Part shown: positions 25,404-33,848 of the stretch, piece after piece
How the letters are laid out: each line of letters opens with the position of its first letter
How positions within the stretch are numbered: position 1 is the stretch's first letter
Origin: Paenibacillus sp. JDR-2
Lineage (GTDB): Bacteria > Bacillota > Bacilli > Paenibacillales > Paenibacillaceae
Length of the DNA stretch: 64,000 nt
NCBI RefSeq assembly: GCF_000023585.1
Contig: NC_012914.1
Span: 6,671,501 to 6,735,500, forward strand
Direction of reading: 5' to 3'
Notes under the pieces: model-generated
Database searches by the model: none
The model's input: only the letters and a program-made list of their open reading frames with translations
Told to the model about the DNA's origin: nothing
Translations under genes and position numbers: made by a program

Positions 25404-26474
25404 CTATACCCGGACGATTTGATGTCCTGCTGCCTTCGCCAGACGATTCATCAGAGCAAGGCCTATTCCTTCCTCGGAGCAGCCTTCCGCCCATATAAGC
25501 TGAATGCCTTCCGAGTCAAACCGGCGGAGTGCTGCGTACAGGTTATGCGCCGCTTGTTCCGGATGCAGCTCGCTGCCGTAGCTAAGGATTAGATCGGCAT
25601 CATAAGCGGCTGCTCTCTCGTCGAAAGTCAGAACACCGGTCTTCATAGACGTTGTTGTCGAAAGGCTTAGTTGCTCCTGAATGTAACTTACCGCCTTAGC
25701 GGGTTCGCCCAGCACAATCCGGAGATCGCCCTCCGGAGCATAATGCGCATATTTCATGCCTGGCGAGCGCGGCGCTTCCGTTACATCCGGATTGGCTGCC
25801 GCAGGAGCATCGATTACCGCCTCCGGCGCAGCGCTCCGCAGCTGCTCGGCCGTAATCCCTCCGGGACGGAGAATACGGATTGTATTCGAATCCGGCAGCT
25901 CAATAACGGTTGATTCCAATCCGACGCCCGTTGCGCCTCCGTCTACGATGCCGCTGATTTTACCGGCTAGATCTTCGAGCACATGCGCTGCAAGCGTAGG
26001 GCTAGGCCTGCCGGAGCGGTTTGCGCTTGGAGCAGCTACCGGACAGCCGGATTGCCGAATAAGGGCAAGCGCGGCCGGATGATCCGGCATTCGGATGCCG
26101 ACGGTTGTGAGTCCTGCCGTAACAAGCGGAGATACCGCACCTGTGCGTACCGGCAGTACAATCGTAAGCGGACCCGGCCATAGTTCTTTCATCAGCCGCC
26201 CTGCAAGCTCCGGATAAGGAAGCACAAGCTCTGCCAGCTGATTTTCATCCGCGATATGCACGATAAGAGGATTATCCGACGGTCGGCCTTTTGCCTTGAA
26301 TATGCCTTCAACCGCCGTTGTGTTCCGGGCATCGGCACCTAGTCCGTATACCGTTTCGGTCGGAAAAGCAACCAGCTCTCCATCCCGCAGCAGCGACGCC
26401 GCTTCCTCCAATTGTCCGGCCAGCGCATCGGCAGAAGCCGCCTCCGCAACCTGCCAAACCTTCGTTGTTGTCAT
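25404..26474 (-). CDS. ywlC: Threonylcarbamoyl-AMP synthase (Sua5/YwlC)
   Basis: Makes threonylcarbamoyl-adenylate from threonine, bicarbonate and ATP, the first step of t6A37 tRNA modification. 356 residues: the YrdC/TsaC domain (about 25-220) with FPTETVYGLGADA near residue 37, KGRPSDNPLIVH near 62 and PSANRSGRPSPT near 151, a linker, and the C-terminal Sua5 domain (about 240-356) containing SPGMKYAHYAPE. It is the long Sua5 type rather than the short TsaC type. It is likely first in an operon with mntP and ywlE. Confidence 0.96.
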   Translation of the reverse strand: MTTTKVWQVAEAASADALAGQLEEAASLLRDGELVAFPTETVYGLGADARNTTAVEGIFKAKGRPSDNPLIVHIADENQLAELVLPYPELAGRLMKELWPGPLTIVLPVRTGAVSPLVTAGLTTVGIRMPDHPAALALIRQSGCPVAAPSANRSGRPSPTLAAHVLEDLAGKISGIVDGGATGVGLESTVIELPDSNTIRILRPGGITAEQLRSAAPEAVIDAPAAANPDVTEAPRSPGMKYAHYAPEGDLRIVLGEPAKAVSYIQEQLSLSTTTSMKTGVLTFDERAAAYDADLILSYGSELHPEQAAHNLYAALRRFDSEGIQLIWAEGCSEEGIGLALMNRLAKAAGHQIVRV

Positions 26475-26549
26475 CTCTATCCTTCAATCCCTGCTATTCA
26501 GAAGTAATCGTTCATCATCTAACTGCCCCCATTATAGCATATACGCCCT

Positions 26550-26603
26550 AAAATGAAGAGCAGCGGCCTTGCCCGCGCTTATGCGCTAAGAAGACCGCCG
26601 CTT
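26550..26603 (-). terminator. Possible terminator of spoIIR
   Basis: AGCGGC with GCCGCT and inner AGCGC with GCGC form an imperfect stem after the spoIIR stop on the minus strand. The following T-run is short (GCTCTTCATTTT). Confidence 0.45.
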
Positions 26604-26606
26604 GTA

Positions 26607-27359
26607 TTAAAACAGGCTTTTCAGCCAGTTGATGAATTGCTCAATGATTTCCAACAGGAAAAACTTCGCTTTCGGCGCTTCGCCTTGCTTGTTTTCGTCT
26701 TGCGATTTTTGAACGGAAGCTTCGGATTTACCGTCTTTGCTGTCGGAAGCCTTTTCAACTTTCGCGTTATCTTTATGGTCGGATGAAGCCGTTTTTACGG
26801 TTTCTGCTCTTGCAGTATCAGCGTCCGGATCGGCTGCTGCCGCTTCGCCGGTTGCAGCATCAATGAAGCACAACGGCGGGAACAGTACGCACCACCAGTT
26901 CTGGCCTTTACCTTCGCCAAGCGTAATCAGGAGCGCTTCATAATTGCCTGCCGGATACACTTCGTTGCTGTACATTTTTGTCGGGAACGGAACCTGACCC
27001 AGCTCCGCGTGATAACTATAGTCAAATCCGCGGCTTGCCAGTACGCCAGCTACGATACCTTCGATTTCGTCCATATGATCATGCACCGTTTGGCGCGCTT
27101 CTTCAATTGTTTGCGGACCCGTAACCCAGCTGTCCATTGCTTTCACGACAGCGTCGCGGACAACACGTTTTACGGCCTGATCGGCAGGCGAGTCCGAATT
27201 AGCCAAGATGCGCAGACGAATGGAATCCTGCGGAATAATCGTATCGACCACAGCCGCATCCGTACGCTGCTGCTCCCAGCTCATCACAAGAACAAACAAA
27301 ACGATAATCAACAAAGCATAAGATTTACGGAAATAAAAAAGGGAATTAGTGCGGTTCAT
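26607..27359 (-). CDS. spoIIR: Stage II sporulation protein R
   Basis: Secreted signal made in the forespore that triggers SpoIIGA to process pro-sigma-E in the mother cell. Start MNRTNSLFYFRKSYALLIIV, with one N-terminal hydrophobic span or signal (residues 13-32). The family core includes DSIRLRILANSDSPADQAVKR near residue 46 and GNYEALLITLGEGKGQNWWC near 150. 250 residues compared with about 224 in B. subtilis: after FPPLCFIDA there is an Asp/Lys/Ser-rich linker and a hydrophobic tail, FFLLEIIEQFINWLKSLF. An endospore former is implied. Confidence 0.93.
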   Translation of the reverse strand: MNRTNSLFYFRKSYALLIIVLFVLVMSWEQQRTDAAVVDTIIPQDSIRLRILANSDSPADQAVKRVVRDAVVKAMDSWVTGPQTIEEARQTVHDHMDEIEGIVAGVLASRGFDYSYHAELGQVPFPTKMYSNEVYPAGNYEALLITLGEGKGQNWWCVLFPPLCFIDAATGEAAAADPDADTARAETVKTASSDHKDNAKVEKASDSKDGKSEASVQKSQDENKQGEAPKAKFFLLEIIEQFINWLKSLF

Positions 27360-27576
27360 AATAACACAAGCTCCTCTCGATCGCACCCGTCGGTGCATCA
27401 GCTTGCGTTCCGGAACGTATCTATCCGTCATTATGTCCGCGTTCCCGGCTCTATAAACCTAGCAGAAAAAATGAAAATGATAGAGTTGTTTTCATAACAC
27501 AACTTTCAATGTTACGGGGAGCCATCGCGGGCTGATGGGGAGGGAGTAAGGCGCGGGCTGTGGCGGGGGCGTGTGG

Positions 27577-27791
27577 CTGTAACACGGTTTTTCCGTGTTG
27601 CAGCGGGGAATGGCGCGGACGGCGGCGGCGGTAAGCGGCTGTAACACGGTTTTTCCGTGTTGCAGCGGGGAATGGCGCGGACGGCGGCGGCGGTAAGCGG
27701 CTGTAACACGGTTTTTCCGTGTTGCAGCGGGGAATGACGCAGACGGCGGCGGCGGTAAGCGGCTGTAACACGGTTTTTCCGTGTTACAGCG
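27577..27791. repeat. 62-bp tandem repeat with four hairpins
   Basis: The hairpin CTGTAACACGG-T5-CCGTGTTGCAG starts at 27577, 27639, 27701 and 27763, an exact 62-bp period. The interval between hairpins is GC-rich (GGCGGCGGCGGTAAGCGG). Copies differ by only a few bases. A fifth, decayed unit (GCGGGCTGTGGCGGGGGC) may precede the first copy. The stem is about 11 bp and reads as a hairpin on both strands. Confidence 0.95.
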
Positions 27792-27800
27792 GAGTTTAAG

Positions 27801-27848
27801 CAAAAAAAACACGCTGCCGGCATCGGATGATGCACCAACAGCGTGTTT
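27801..27848 (-). terminator. Terminator of prfA-prmC
   Basis: AAACACGCTGTTGG pairs with GCCGGCAGCGTGTTT on the minus strand and is followed by TTTTTGC just after the prmC stop. Confidence 0.85.
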
Positions 27849-27855
27849 GAAGAAG

Positions 27856-28806
27856 TTACTCTTTTGTGCGGACCGCGATGACGTGACGCTCGATGCCGCC
27901 ATAGTCGGTAATGATACGAATGTCGTCCCATTCGCCGACATTCCGCAGCAGCGCGGCAACGTCCCGGGCTTGGCCCATGCCAAGCTCGAAGGCGACAATA
28001 CGCGGCAGCTGCGCAAGAGAAGGCAGCTGCCCCACCATGCGGCGGTACGGGTCCAGCCCGTCCGCCCCGCCGTCCAGCGCGAGGCGCGGCTCGTAATCGC
28101 GCACCTCGGGCTGAAGGCCCGGAAGATCATCCGCCGGAATATACGGCGGATTGGACACAAGCACATCGATGCGGATGTCCTCCGCATCGAGTGCAGCCCC
28201 TGCGGCGCCGCGCTTCGCAAACGGCGCCAGCAGGTCGCCCTGCACGAACGCCATGCGCCCCGCCGCCTCATGGCGGGCCGCGTTCGTGCGGGCGACCGCA
28301 AGCGCGTCCGGCGACAGATCGGACGCGCTTACGCGCCAACGCGGACGCTGCGAAGCTAGCGTCACGCCGATGGCGCCGGTGCCGGTGCCGACGTCAACCA
28401 CCGTCGGCACTTCAGCCCCATCAGGCGGCCACAGCTTATCGGCCGCCTCAAGCACGGCCTCGACGAGCAGCTCCGTCTCCGGCCGCGGGATAAGCGTGGC
28501 CGGCGTAACCGTAAACGGCCGGCCGTAGAACCATTCCTCGCCGATGATATACTGCACCGGCTCGCCCGCCGCCTTGCGGCGGATCAGCTCCACCCATTCC
28601 GCGGCATGAGCCGCCGGAAAGGGCTCGCCAAAGTCGCGCAGCATCGTCGACCGATCGATGCCAAGCACATGCAGCAGCAGCCGCTCGGCATTGGAGCGCG
28701 GCTCCATAACGCCAAGCTCCGCCAAAAACGAAGAAGCCTGCATGCAGGCTTCCCTAATTGAAAACGACGGTGCAAAAAACAACCGTTCGTCTGTATGATC
28801 GCTCAT
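27856..28806 (-). CDS. prmC: Peptide chain release factor N5-glutamine methyltransferase
   Basis: SAM enzyme that methylates the GGQ glutamine of release factors. 316 residues: an N-terminal helical release-factor-binding domain (about 15-100) and a Rossmann methyltransferase with VDVGTGTGAIGVTL near residue 136 and the catalytic VLVSNPPYIPADD near 210. It lies 46 bp after prfA, its substrate gene, and the pair is probably cotranscribed. The gene is more GC-rich than its neighbours. Confidence 0.96.
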   Translation of the reverse strand: MSDHTDERLFFAPSFSIREACMQASSFLAELGVMEPRSNAERLLLHVLGIDRSTMLRDFGEPFPAAHAAEWVELIRRKAAGEPVQYIIGEEWFYGRPFTVTPATLIPRPETELLVEAVLEAADKLWPPDGAEVPTVVDVGTGTGAIGVTLASQRPRWRVSASDLSPDALAVARTNAARHEAAGRMAFVQGDLLAPFAKRGAAGAALDAEDIRIDVLVSNPPYIPADDLPGLQPEVRDYEPRLALDGGADGLDPYRRMVGQLPSLAQLPRIVAFELGMGQARDVAALLRNVGEWDDIRIITDYGGIERHVIAVRTKE

Positions 28807-28851
28807 CTCTCTAGCGTCCCTTCCTCGGGAGTCTTTGGACTCGAAGGTCTT

Positions 28852-29922
28852 TTAGTTAAGCTCTCGCTCCATCAATTCCGCCTGCTCGGCAATCGTCAGC
28901 GACGATACGATCTCTGCCATGTCGCCGTTCATCACCGAATCCAGCTTATGCAGCGTAAGACCGATGCGATGGTCCGTTACGCGGCTTTGCGGGAAGTTAT
29001 ACGTACGGATACGCTCGCTTCGGTCGCCTGTGCCAACCTTCAGCTTACGCTCGCCCGCATATTTCGCTTCCTCTTCTTGACGGCGGATATCAGAGATCCG
29101 GGCACGAAGAACTTGAAGGGCCTTCGCCTTGTTCTCGTTCTGCGATTTTCCGTCTTGGCAAGTCGCCATAATGCCGGTAGGAACGTGAAGCACGCGAACG
29201 GCCGACTTGGTCGTATTAACCGACTGACCGCCTGCACCGCTGGAGCAGAAAGTATCGATCCGGATGTCTTTATCCAGGATTTCAACTTCAACTTCTTCAA
29301 CCTCGGGCATTACCGATACCGTCGATGTAGACGTATGAATACGGCCGCCGGATTCCGTTACCGGAATACGCTGTACGCGGTGCGCGCCGCTCTCGTATTT
29401 CATCTTGCTGTAAGCGCCTTTGCCGGTAATCATAAAGATTACCTCTTTGAAGCCGCCGAGATCATTCTCGTTCAAATCCATCAGCTCGCAACGCCAGCCT
29501 TGCGCGTCCGCAAACTTCGTGTACATCCGGTACAGCTCGTATGCGAACAAAGCAGCTTCATCGCCGCCCGCTGCGCCGCGGATCTCCACGATAACGTTCT
29601 TGTCGTCGTTAGGGTCTTTCGGCAGCAGGACGATACGGATCTTCTCATCCAGCGCTGTCTTACGCTCGGTCAATTCATCAATCTCCATCTTGACCATCTC
29701 GCGCATTTCGTCGTCTAGCTTCTCGCCTTGCATAAGCTTGGCATCTTCAAGCTGTTCCGACACTTGCTTATATTCTGTGAAGGCTTCATAAGCCTCTTGT
29801 AAATCCGATTGCTCCTTGGAATATTCCCGCAGGCGCTTCGGATCACTGGCTACATCCGGATCGCACAACAGTTCACTTAATTTCTCGTAACGGTCTGCGA
29901 GCGCTTGTAAACGGTCCAACAC
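28852..29922 (-). CDS. prfA: Peptide chain release factor 1
   Basis: Terminates translation at UAA and UAG. 356 residues, with the stop-codon-recognition tripeptide PVT in RIPVTESGGRIHTST near residue 187, consistent with RF1 rather than RF2 (SPF), and the catalytic GGQ in SSGAGGQSVNTTKSAVR near residue 230. Confidence 0.98.
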   Translation of the reverse strand: MLDRLQALADRYEKLSELLCDPDVASDPKRLREYSKEQSDLQEAYEAFTEYKQVSEQLEDAKLMQGEKLDDEMREMVKMEIDELTERKTALDEKIRIVLLPKDPNDDKNVIVEIRGAAGGDEAALFAYELYRMYTKFADAQGWRCELMDLNENDLGGFKEVIFMITGKGAYSKMKYESGAHRVQRIPVTESGGRIHTSTSTVSVMPEVEEVEVEILDKDIRIDTFCSSGAGGQSVNTTKSAVRVLHVPTGIMATCQDGKSQNENKAKALQVLRARISDIRRQEEEAKYAGERKLKVGTGDRSERIRTYNFPQSRVTDHRIGLTLHKLDSVMNGDMAEIVSSLTIAEQAELMERELN

Positions 29923-30013
29923 AATGATTCACCTCTATGATTTTGCTTAATGGTATCACTCATTATAGCACAATGGACCCGCGTTTTCGACTGGTGTATT
30001 TGCCTAAAGTCGC

Positions 30014-30060
30014 CCGAAAGGGGCTCCGCGTCTTCCCTAAGGAAAACGGAGCCCCTTTAT
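30014..30060 (-). terminator. Terminator of ycnJ-ycnI
   Basis: GGGGCTCCG pairs with CGGAGCCCC around a loop of about 17 bases. The T-run after it is short (TTTC). Confidence 0.6.
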
Positions 30061-30065
30061 CCTGT

Positions 30066-30707
30066 TTATTTCTTGTTTTTTCTAGCTGCGAGCACTACGG
30101 CAACCAAGCCGAGCACAACCGCGATAATCGACAACGCAAGCGGAAGCGCAGAGTCCGAACCCGAGTCCTTCGAATCGCTTGCATCTGCCGCAGCGCCGGT
30201 ATCATGGCCGTGGCCGTCGCCTTCCGCAACAGCCGCCGTTACCGTCGTTACGGAAGCCGGTTTATCCGAGCCGTCCGCTCCAACCCACTCGACAACCTTG
30301 TTGTCGCTGTAGGTCTGGTAAGCTTTCCACACGAGCTGGGTGGCATCCTCGTTTACTTTGCCGCTCATGCGGAATTCGGTAAATTCCGTTTCGCTGAGGC
30401 CGCCGCCGTCCGCAGCCGTCCAGGTAATGGTTGTCACAACGCCGTTTCCATCCTTTTCAAGCTCGCTGGTCCAGCCCGGCTTGGGCTCAACCCGGGAAAT
30501 CACCGCGCCGTCAGCCACCTTAACCTGTACCTTGACGGTGTTAACGCCTTTCTCTTCGCTAGGCACGCGTACCGCGAATACCTGATACGAATTAGCCGGT
30601 ACGGATGGCGGCTGAACCGTCACGTGGGCGCTTGCCACGCCTGCGAACATCATCAGGCACACGGCCATTGTGGCCGCTATAACCCATTTTTTTATCTGCT
30701 TCTTCAT
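30066..30707 (-). CDS. ycnI: YcnI-like secreted copper-binding protein (DUF1775)
   Basis: Membrane-anchored copper chaperone. A signal peptide ends at VASA (about residue 25), so the mature protein starts with His (HVTVQPPSVPANSYQ), the N-terminal copper ligand of YcnI. The DUF1775 beta-sandwich follows (about 26-160), including ETEFTEFRMSGKV and LVWKAYQTY. Then comes an Asp/Ser-rich linker and a C-terminal membrane helix (ALPLALSIIAVVLGLVAVVL) with a KNKK tail. The start is the ATG nine bases after GGGAG. It follows ycnJ on the same strand; no ycnK repressor gene is in the window. Confidence 0.9.
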   Translation of the reverse strand: MKKQIKKWVIAATMAVCLMMFAGVASAHVTVQPPSVPANSYQVFAVRVPSEEKGVNTVKVQVKVADGAVISRVEPKPGWTSELEKDGNGVVTTITWTAADGGGLSETEFTEFRMSGKVNEDATQLVWKAYQTYSDNKVVEWVGADGSDKPASVTTVTAAVAEGDGHGHDTGAAADASDSKDSGSDSALPLALSIIAVVLGLVAVVLAARKNKK

Positions 30708-30838
30708 CTGACACATCTCCCTTTCGGATCATCATTAGCCTGTCGTGCGCTTCTCTGAGATGAGTATATAACCTGCGCATAATGCCTGACATGACTCGAA
30801 AGGGCTACCCGGTTATGACTATTATGTGTCTGCCCGTT

Positions 30839-32458
30839 CTAATAATTGCGGAACGCGGCTTCCCGCACAAGCTCATTATCGTCCTGATCCATGACGCGGA
30901 TCTCGGCCGTCCACTTGGAGGCGTAAGGCAGGAATGGACCAGTCGCTTCATAGGACGCGCTGATGTAGCCCGGGAAAGCATCGTTAGGCTCGCTGTCGTC
31001 CTTCACCAGCGGAATATCGATCGGAGCATCCTTCTTAATGCCCGAATGCAGGCGCAGAATAACCGACTTAGGCGCCCCCGACGCTTCCGGCAGCCAGACG
31101 TGGAGAGAAATCGTATTGTCCCCGCCCGGTACGTTAGGCGATACGTTAAACGTTACGTGCATATCCTCACCCATCTGGTGGAAGTTATACGGCTCGTTTG
31201 GAGGCAGCGGGCTCATATAAGTAAACACGGCTGCAATCGCCACGATACAGGCCATCATAATGGCATCCGCCTTCAGCAGACTTCCGGCCGGGAAACCGTT
31301 CTTTTTCATCCGGAGACGCAGCAGAGTACCCGTTACAAGCACCGCAACGACAAGAACGACTTTTACGGTAAGCAGTCCGCCCCATGTGGTCAGCCACAAA
31401 TACGACAGCTTCGGCAGGAACAACAGCGTCATCGTAACCCCGCTGATGACCAGTACAACAAGGGAAATTAAAGCGCCCTGCGAGAAGCTTGCGCCAAAGC
31501 GCCCCGCTTCCTTCCGGTCCGCGTACCAGACATACAGGAGCGCGGCCAAACCGCCAGCCCATACCGCGGAAGCAATCAAGTGGATAAAGTCAAAAGCAAT
31601 CGTCAGCACCTTCTGGTCATTTGCCGCCGGATGGCCGATCAGGCTTTCCACGCCAAGCAGCAGAACCACCCACAGCAGACTGACAAACTTCTCTTTGAAC
31701 CGCTGGGCCACAAAACCAAGCAGAACTAGAATAATGAGCTCGAGCCATGCCCGTCCGGTAGTTGTATTCGTAAACAGCGACCCCCAGGAGGAGATCGGCT
31801 GGCCTTTCATCAATTCATTGACCTGCAGGAAAATATGAACCAGTACCGTAAGCAAAAGCGCCCGCAGGCCAATCACGGACAAACGTTTGAAGGCTGACTG
31901 CAGCGAATCGCTTGGTTTCCGGATAAAGACCGACCATAAAGCGATACCCGTCGCCAGCAGCAGTGCAGCATAGTAAAGCACCCGCACGACATACAGCATG
32001 TTTTGCTGCATCCCTTTTGAGCTGTTTACCTGAGCGGCAAAAGTCTCTCCGTCCTTCCAGTCGGGCGGATTGCCGACAACAAACGCATAAGAGCCGCTGA
32101 TCGGATGGCCATCCTCCGAAATAATATGATAAGAGACTGAATAAACGCCGTCTCCAAGCGTAGGAAGACCTGCTTTAAGAGTGGTTCCGCCGTTCTCCAG
32201 AACAGGGTCTTCCGTCTTTATTTTGTTCGACTTCGAATCGACGACTTCCAAGGATCCAGCCCCGGGCTCGACCGCCTCGTTAAACGTAAGCTCCACGAAA
32301 GGCGGCGACTCTGCAAGCTTCACATTCGCGGCAGGAACGGTCTTCTCCAGAGTCGCATGCGCAAAAGCCTGCGGCGCAAGCGTTAATGCCAATACAACAA
32401 GCAGCATAACCGCTGCCAGCATTCGTTTCGGTAACTTTGGTAACGTATGTAAGGTCAT
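30839..32458 (-). CDS. ycnJ: Copper import protein YcnJ (CopC-CopD fusion)
   Basis: 539 residues. A signal peptide ends at AQAFA, so the mature N-terminus is His (HATLEKTVPAANVKLAESPP), the CopC copper-site histidine. The second CopC histidine motif is SYHIISEDGHPISGSYAF near residue 112. From about residue 150 to 425 there are eight membrane helices of the CopD domain (WSVFIRKP, HLIASAVWAGGLAALLYVW), then a soluble C-terminal domain (about 430-539, YtkA-like). In B. subtilis YcnJ is a copper importer repressed by YcnK; here it precedes ycnI. Confidence 0.9.
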   Translation of the reverse strand: MTLHTLPKLPKRMLAAVMLLVVLALTLAPQAFAHATLEKTVPAANVKLAESPPFVELTFNEAVEPGAGSLEVVDSKSNKIKTEDPVLENGGTTLKAGLPTLGDGVYSVSYHIISEDGHPISGSYAFVVGNPPDWKDGETFAAQVNSSKGMQQNMLYVVRVLYYAALLLATGIALWSVFIRKPSDSLQSAFKRLSVIGLRALLLTVLVHIFLQVNELMKGQPISSWGSLFTNTTTGRAWLELIILVLLGFVAQRFKEKFVSLLWVVLLLGVESLIGHPAANDQKVLTIAFDFIHLIASAVWAGGLAALLYVWYADRKEAGRFGASFSQGALISLVVLVISGVTMTLLFLPKLSYLWLTTWGGLLTVKVVLVVAVLVTGTLLRLRMKKNGFPAGSLLKADAIMMACIVAIAAVFTYMSPLPPNEPYNFHQMGEDMHVTFNVSPNVPGGDNTISLHVWLPEASGAPKSVILRLHSGIKKDAPIDIPLVKDDSEPNDAFPGYISASYEATGPFLPYASKWTAEIRVMDQDDNELVREAAFRNY

Positions 32459-32571
32459 AACACCATACTCCTATTCTTTAGCTTCCTTCCCATTGTACGA
32501 CCGCAAGCCGCATTCCGCATGACTCGTTCGAGCTAGGCTTAGGCAAAAGGCATTTTTCCATGAGAACAGAG

Positions 32572-32615
32572 CAAAACGGTATTGCTCTCCAAATGAGAAC
32601 AATACCGCTTTTTTT
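32572..32615 (-). terminator. Terminator of ychF
   Basis: GCGGTATTGTTCTC with GAGAGCAATACCG forms an almost perfect stem on the minus strand, followed by TTTTGCTC. Confidence 0.7.
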
Positions 32616-32624
32616 CCGCTGCTA

Positions 32625-33725
32625 TTAAACGTTGAAACGGAAGTGCATAACGTCGCCGTCCTGCACTACGTATTCTTTGCCTTCGAGGCGCAGCTGGCCT
32701 CTTTCTTTTGCCACGTTCATCGTACCGGCAGCAGCCAGGTCCTCGAACGATACAACCTCGGCGCGAATGAAGCCGCGCTCGAAGTCGGTATGGATAACGC
32801 CGGCCGCTTGCGGCGCCTTCATGCCTTTACGAATCGTCCAGGCACGAACCTCCTGCACGCCGGCCGTGAAGTACGTATACAAGCCAAGAAGCTTGTACGC
32901 CGCGTTGATCAGACGGTTAAGACCGGATTCCTGCAGGCCTAGCTCTTCGAGGAACATCGCTTTGTCTTCGCCTTCAAGCTCAGCGATTTCTTCTTCCACC
33001 TTCGCGCTGATTGGCACCACTTGCGCGCCTTCGGCAGCTGCGAATTCACGAACGACTTGCACGAACTTGTTATTATCCGTGTCCGCAACTTCCGACTCGG
33101 CTACGTTTGCCGCATACAGCACCGGCTTCATAGTAAGCAGGTGAAGATCGCGGATAACCAGCTTCTCGTCATCGGACAGCTCTACGCTGCGCGCAGGCTG
33201 GTCGTTGTACAGAGCTTCTTTGACGCGTTCCAGCACTTCCACTTCCAGGGCGATTTTTTTGTCGCCGCCTTTCAGGTTTTTGCGGGAACGCTCGATTTTT
33301 TTCTCAACGGACTCGATGTCCGCCAGAATCAGCTCAAGATTGATGGTTTGGATATCGCCAAGCGGATCCACTTTGCCGTTCACGTGCGTGATGTTCTCGT
33401 CTTCGAAGCAGCGAACAACGTGAACAATCGCGTCTACTTCGCGGATATGCGCGAGGAACTTGTTGCCAAGGCCTTCGCCTTTGCTTGCGCCTGCCACAAG
33501 GCCGGCAATATCAACGAATTCGAATGCAGTCGGAACCGTTTTGTTCGGCTGCACGAGCTCTGTCAGTTTGTCCAGACGGTAGTCCGGCACCTCTACCACG
33601 CCAACGTTCGGGTCAATCGTACAGAACGGATAGTTCGCGGATTCCGCCCCTGCTTGCGTAATTGCATTAAATAAAGTGGACTTGCCGACATTCGGCAGAC
33701 CCACGACACCTGCTTTCAAAGCCAT
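32625..33725 (-). CDS. ychF: Redox/ribosome-associated GTPase/ATPase YchF
   Basis: Obg-family P-loop protein that prefers ATP and binds ribosomes. 366 residues starting MALKAGVVGLPNVGKSTLFN. G1 is GLPNVGKS; G3 is DIAGLVAGASKGEGLGN near residue 67. The NKxD motif is replaced by NVAE (AANVAESE near residue 200), which is the YchF hallmark. The C-terminal TGS-like domain ends EGKEYVVQDGDVMHFRFNV. Confidence 0.97.
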   Translation of the reverse strand: MALKAGVVGLPNVGKSTLFNAITQAGAESANYPFCTIDPNVGVVEVPDYRLDKLTELVQPNKTVPTAFEFVDIAGLVAGASKGEGLGNKFLAHIREVDAIVHVVRCFEDENITHVNGKVDPLGDIQTINLELILADIESVEKKIERSRKNLKGGDKKIALEVEVLERVKEALYNDQPARSVELSDDEKLVIRDLHLLTMKPVLYAANVAESEVADTDNNKFVQVVREFAAAEGAQVVPISAKVEEEIAELEGEDKAMFLEELGLQESGLNRLINAAYKLLGLYTYFTAGVQEVRAWTIRKGMKAPQAAGVIHTDFERGFIRAEVVSFEDLAAAGTMNVAKERGQLRLEGKEYVVQDGDVMHFRFNV

Positions 33726-33848
33726 GAAATAAGACACCCCATTTTCCGAAGTAACAATCTCACGTCATTATACCCGATGGCCGCTTACAATAAAAGCCCT
33801 AGTACAAGGTAGACAGTTCTTCCAAAAATGGGGCGTTGCCGCCTTTAT

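Larger units (their letters stand above)
27360..27855. other. spoIIR-prmC intergenic region holding the minisatellite
   Basis: About 500 bp. It contains the four-copy 62-bp repeat and the prmC terminator, and near 27360-27500 AT-richer sequence that should hold the spoIIR promoter. I could not identify a convincing sigma-F promoter. Open frames through the repeats exist in all three minus-strand frames because the 62-bp period is not a multiple of three; they are not genes. Confidence 0.6.

Noticed and set aside
27577..27791. Regular repeats considered as a CRISPR array
   Set aside because: The whole 62-bp unit repeats, including the would-be spacers, and there are only four copies; no cas genes nearby.
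27451..28301. Three overlapping minus-strand frames encoding Arg/Pro-rich repeats
   Set aside because: All three frames are open because the 62-bp repeat shifts frame at each unit; this is minisatellite DNA, not a repeat protein.
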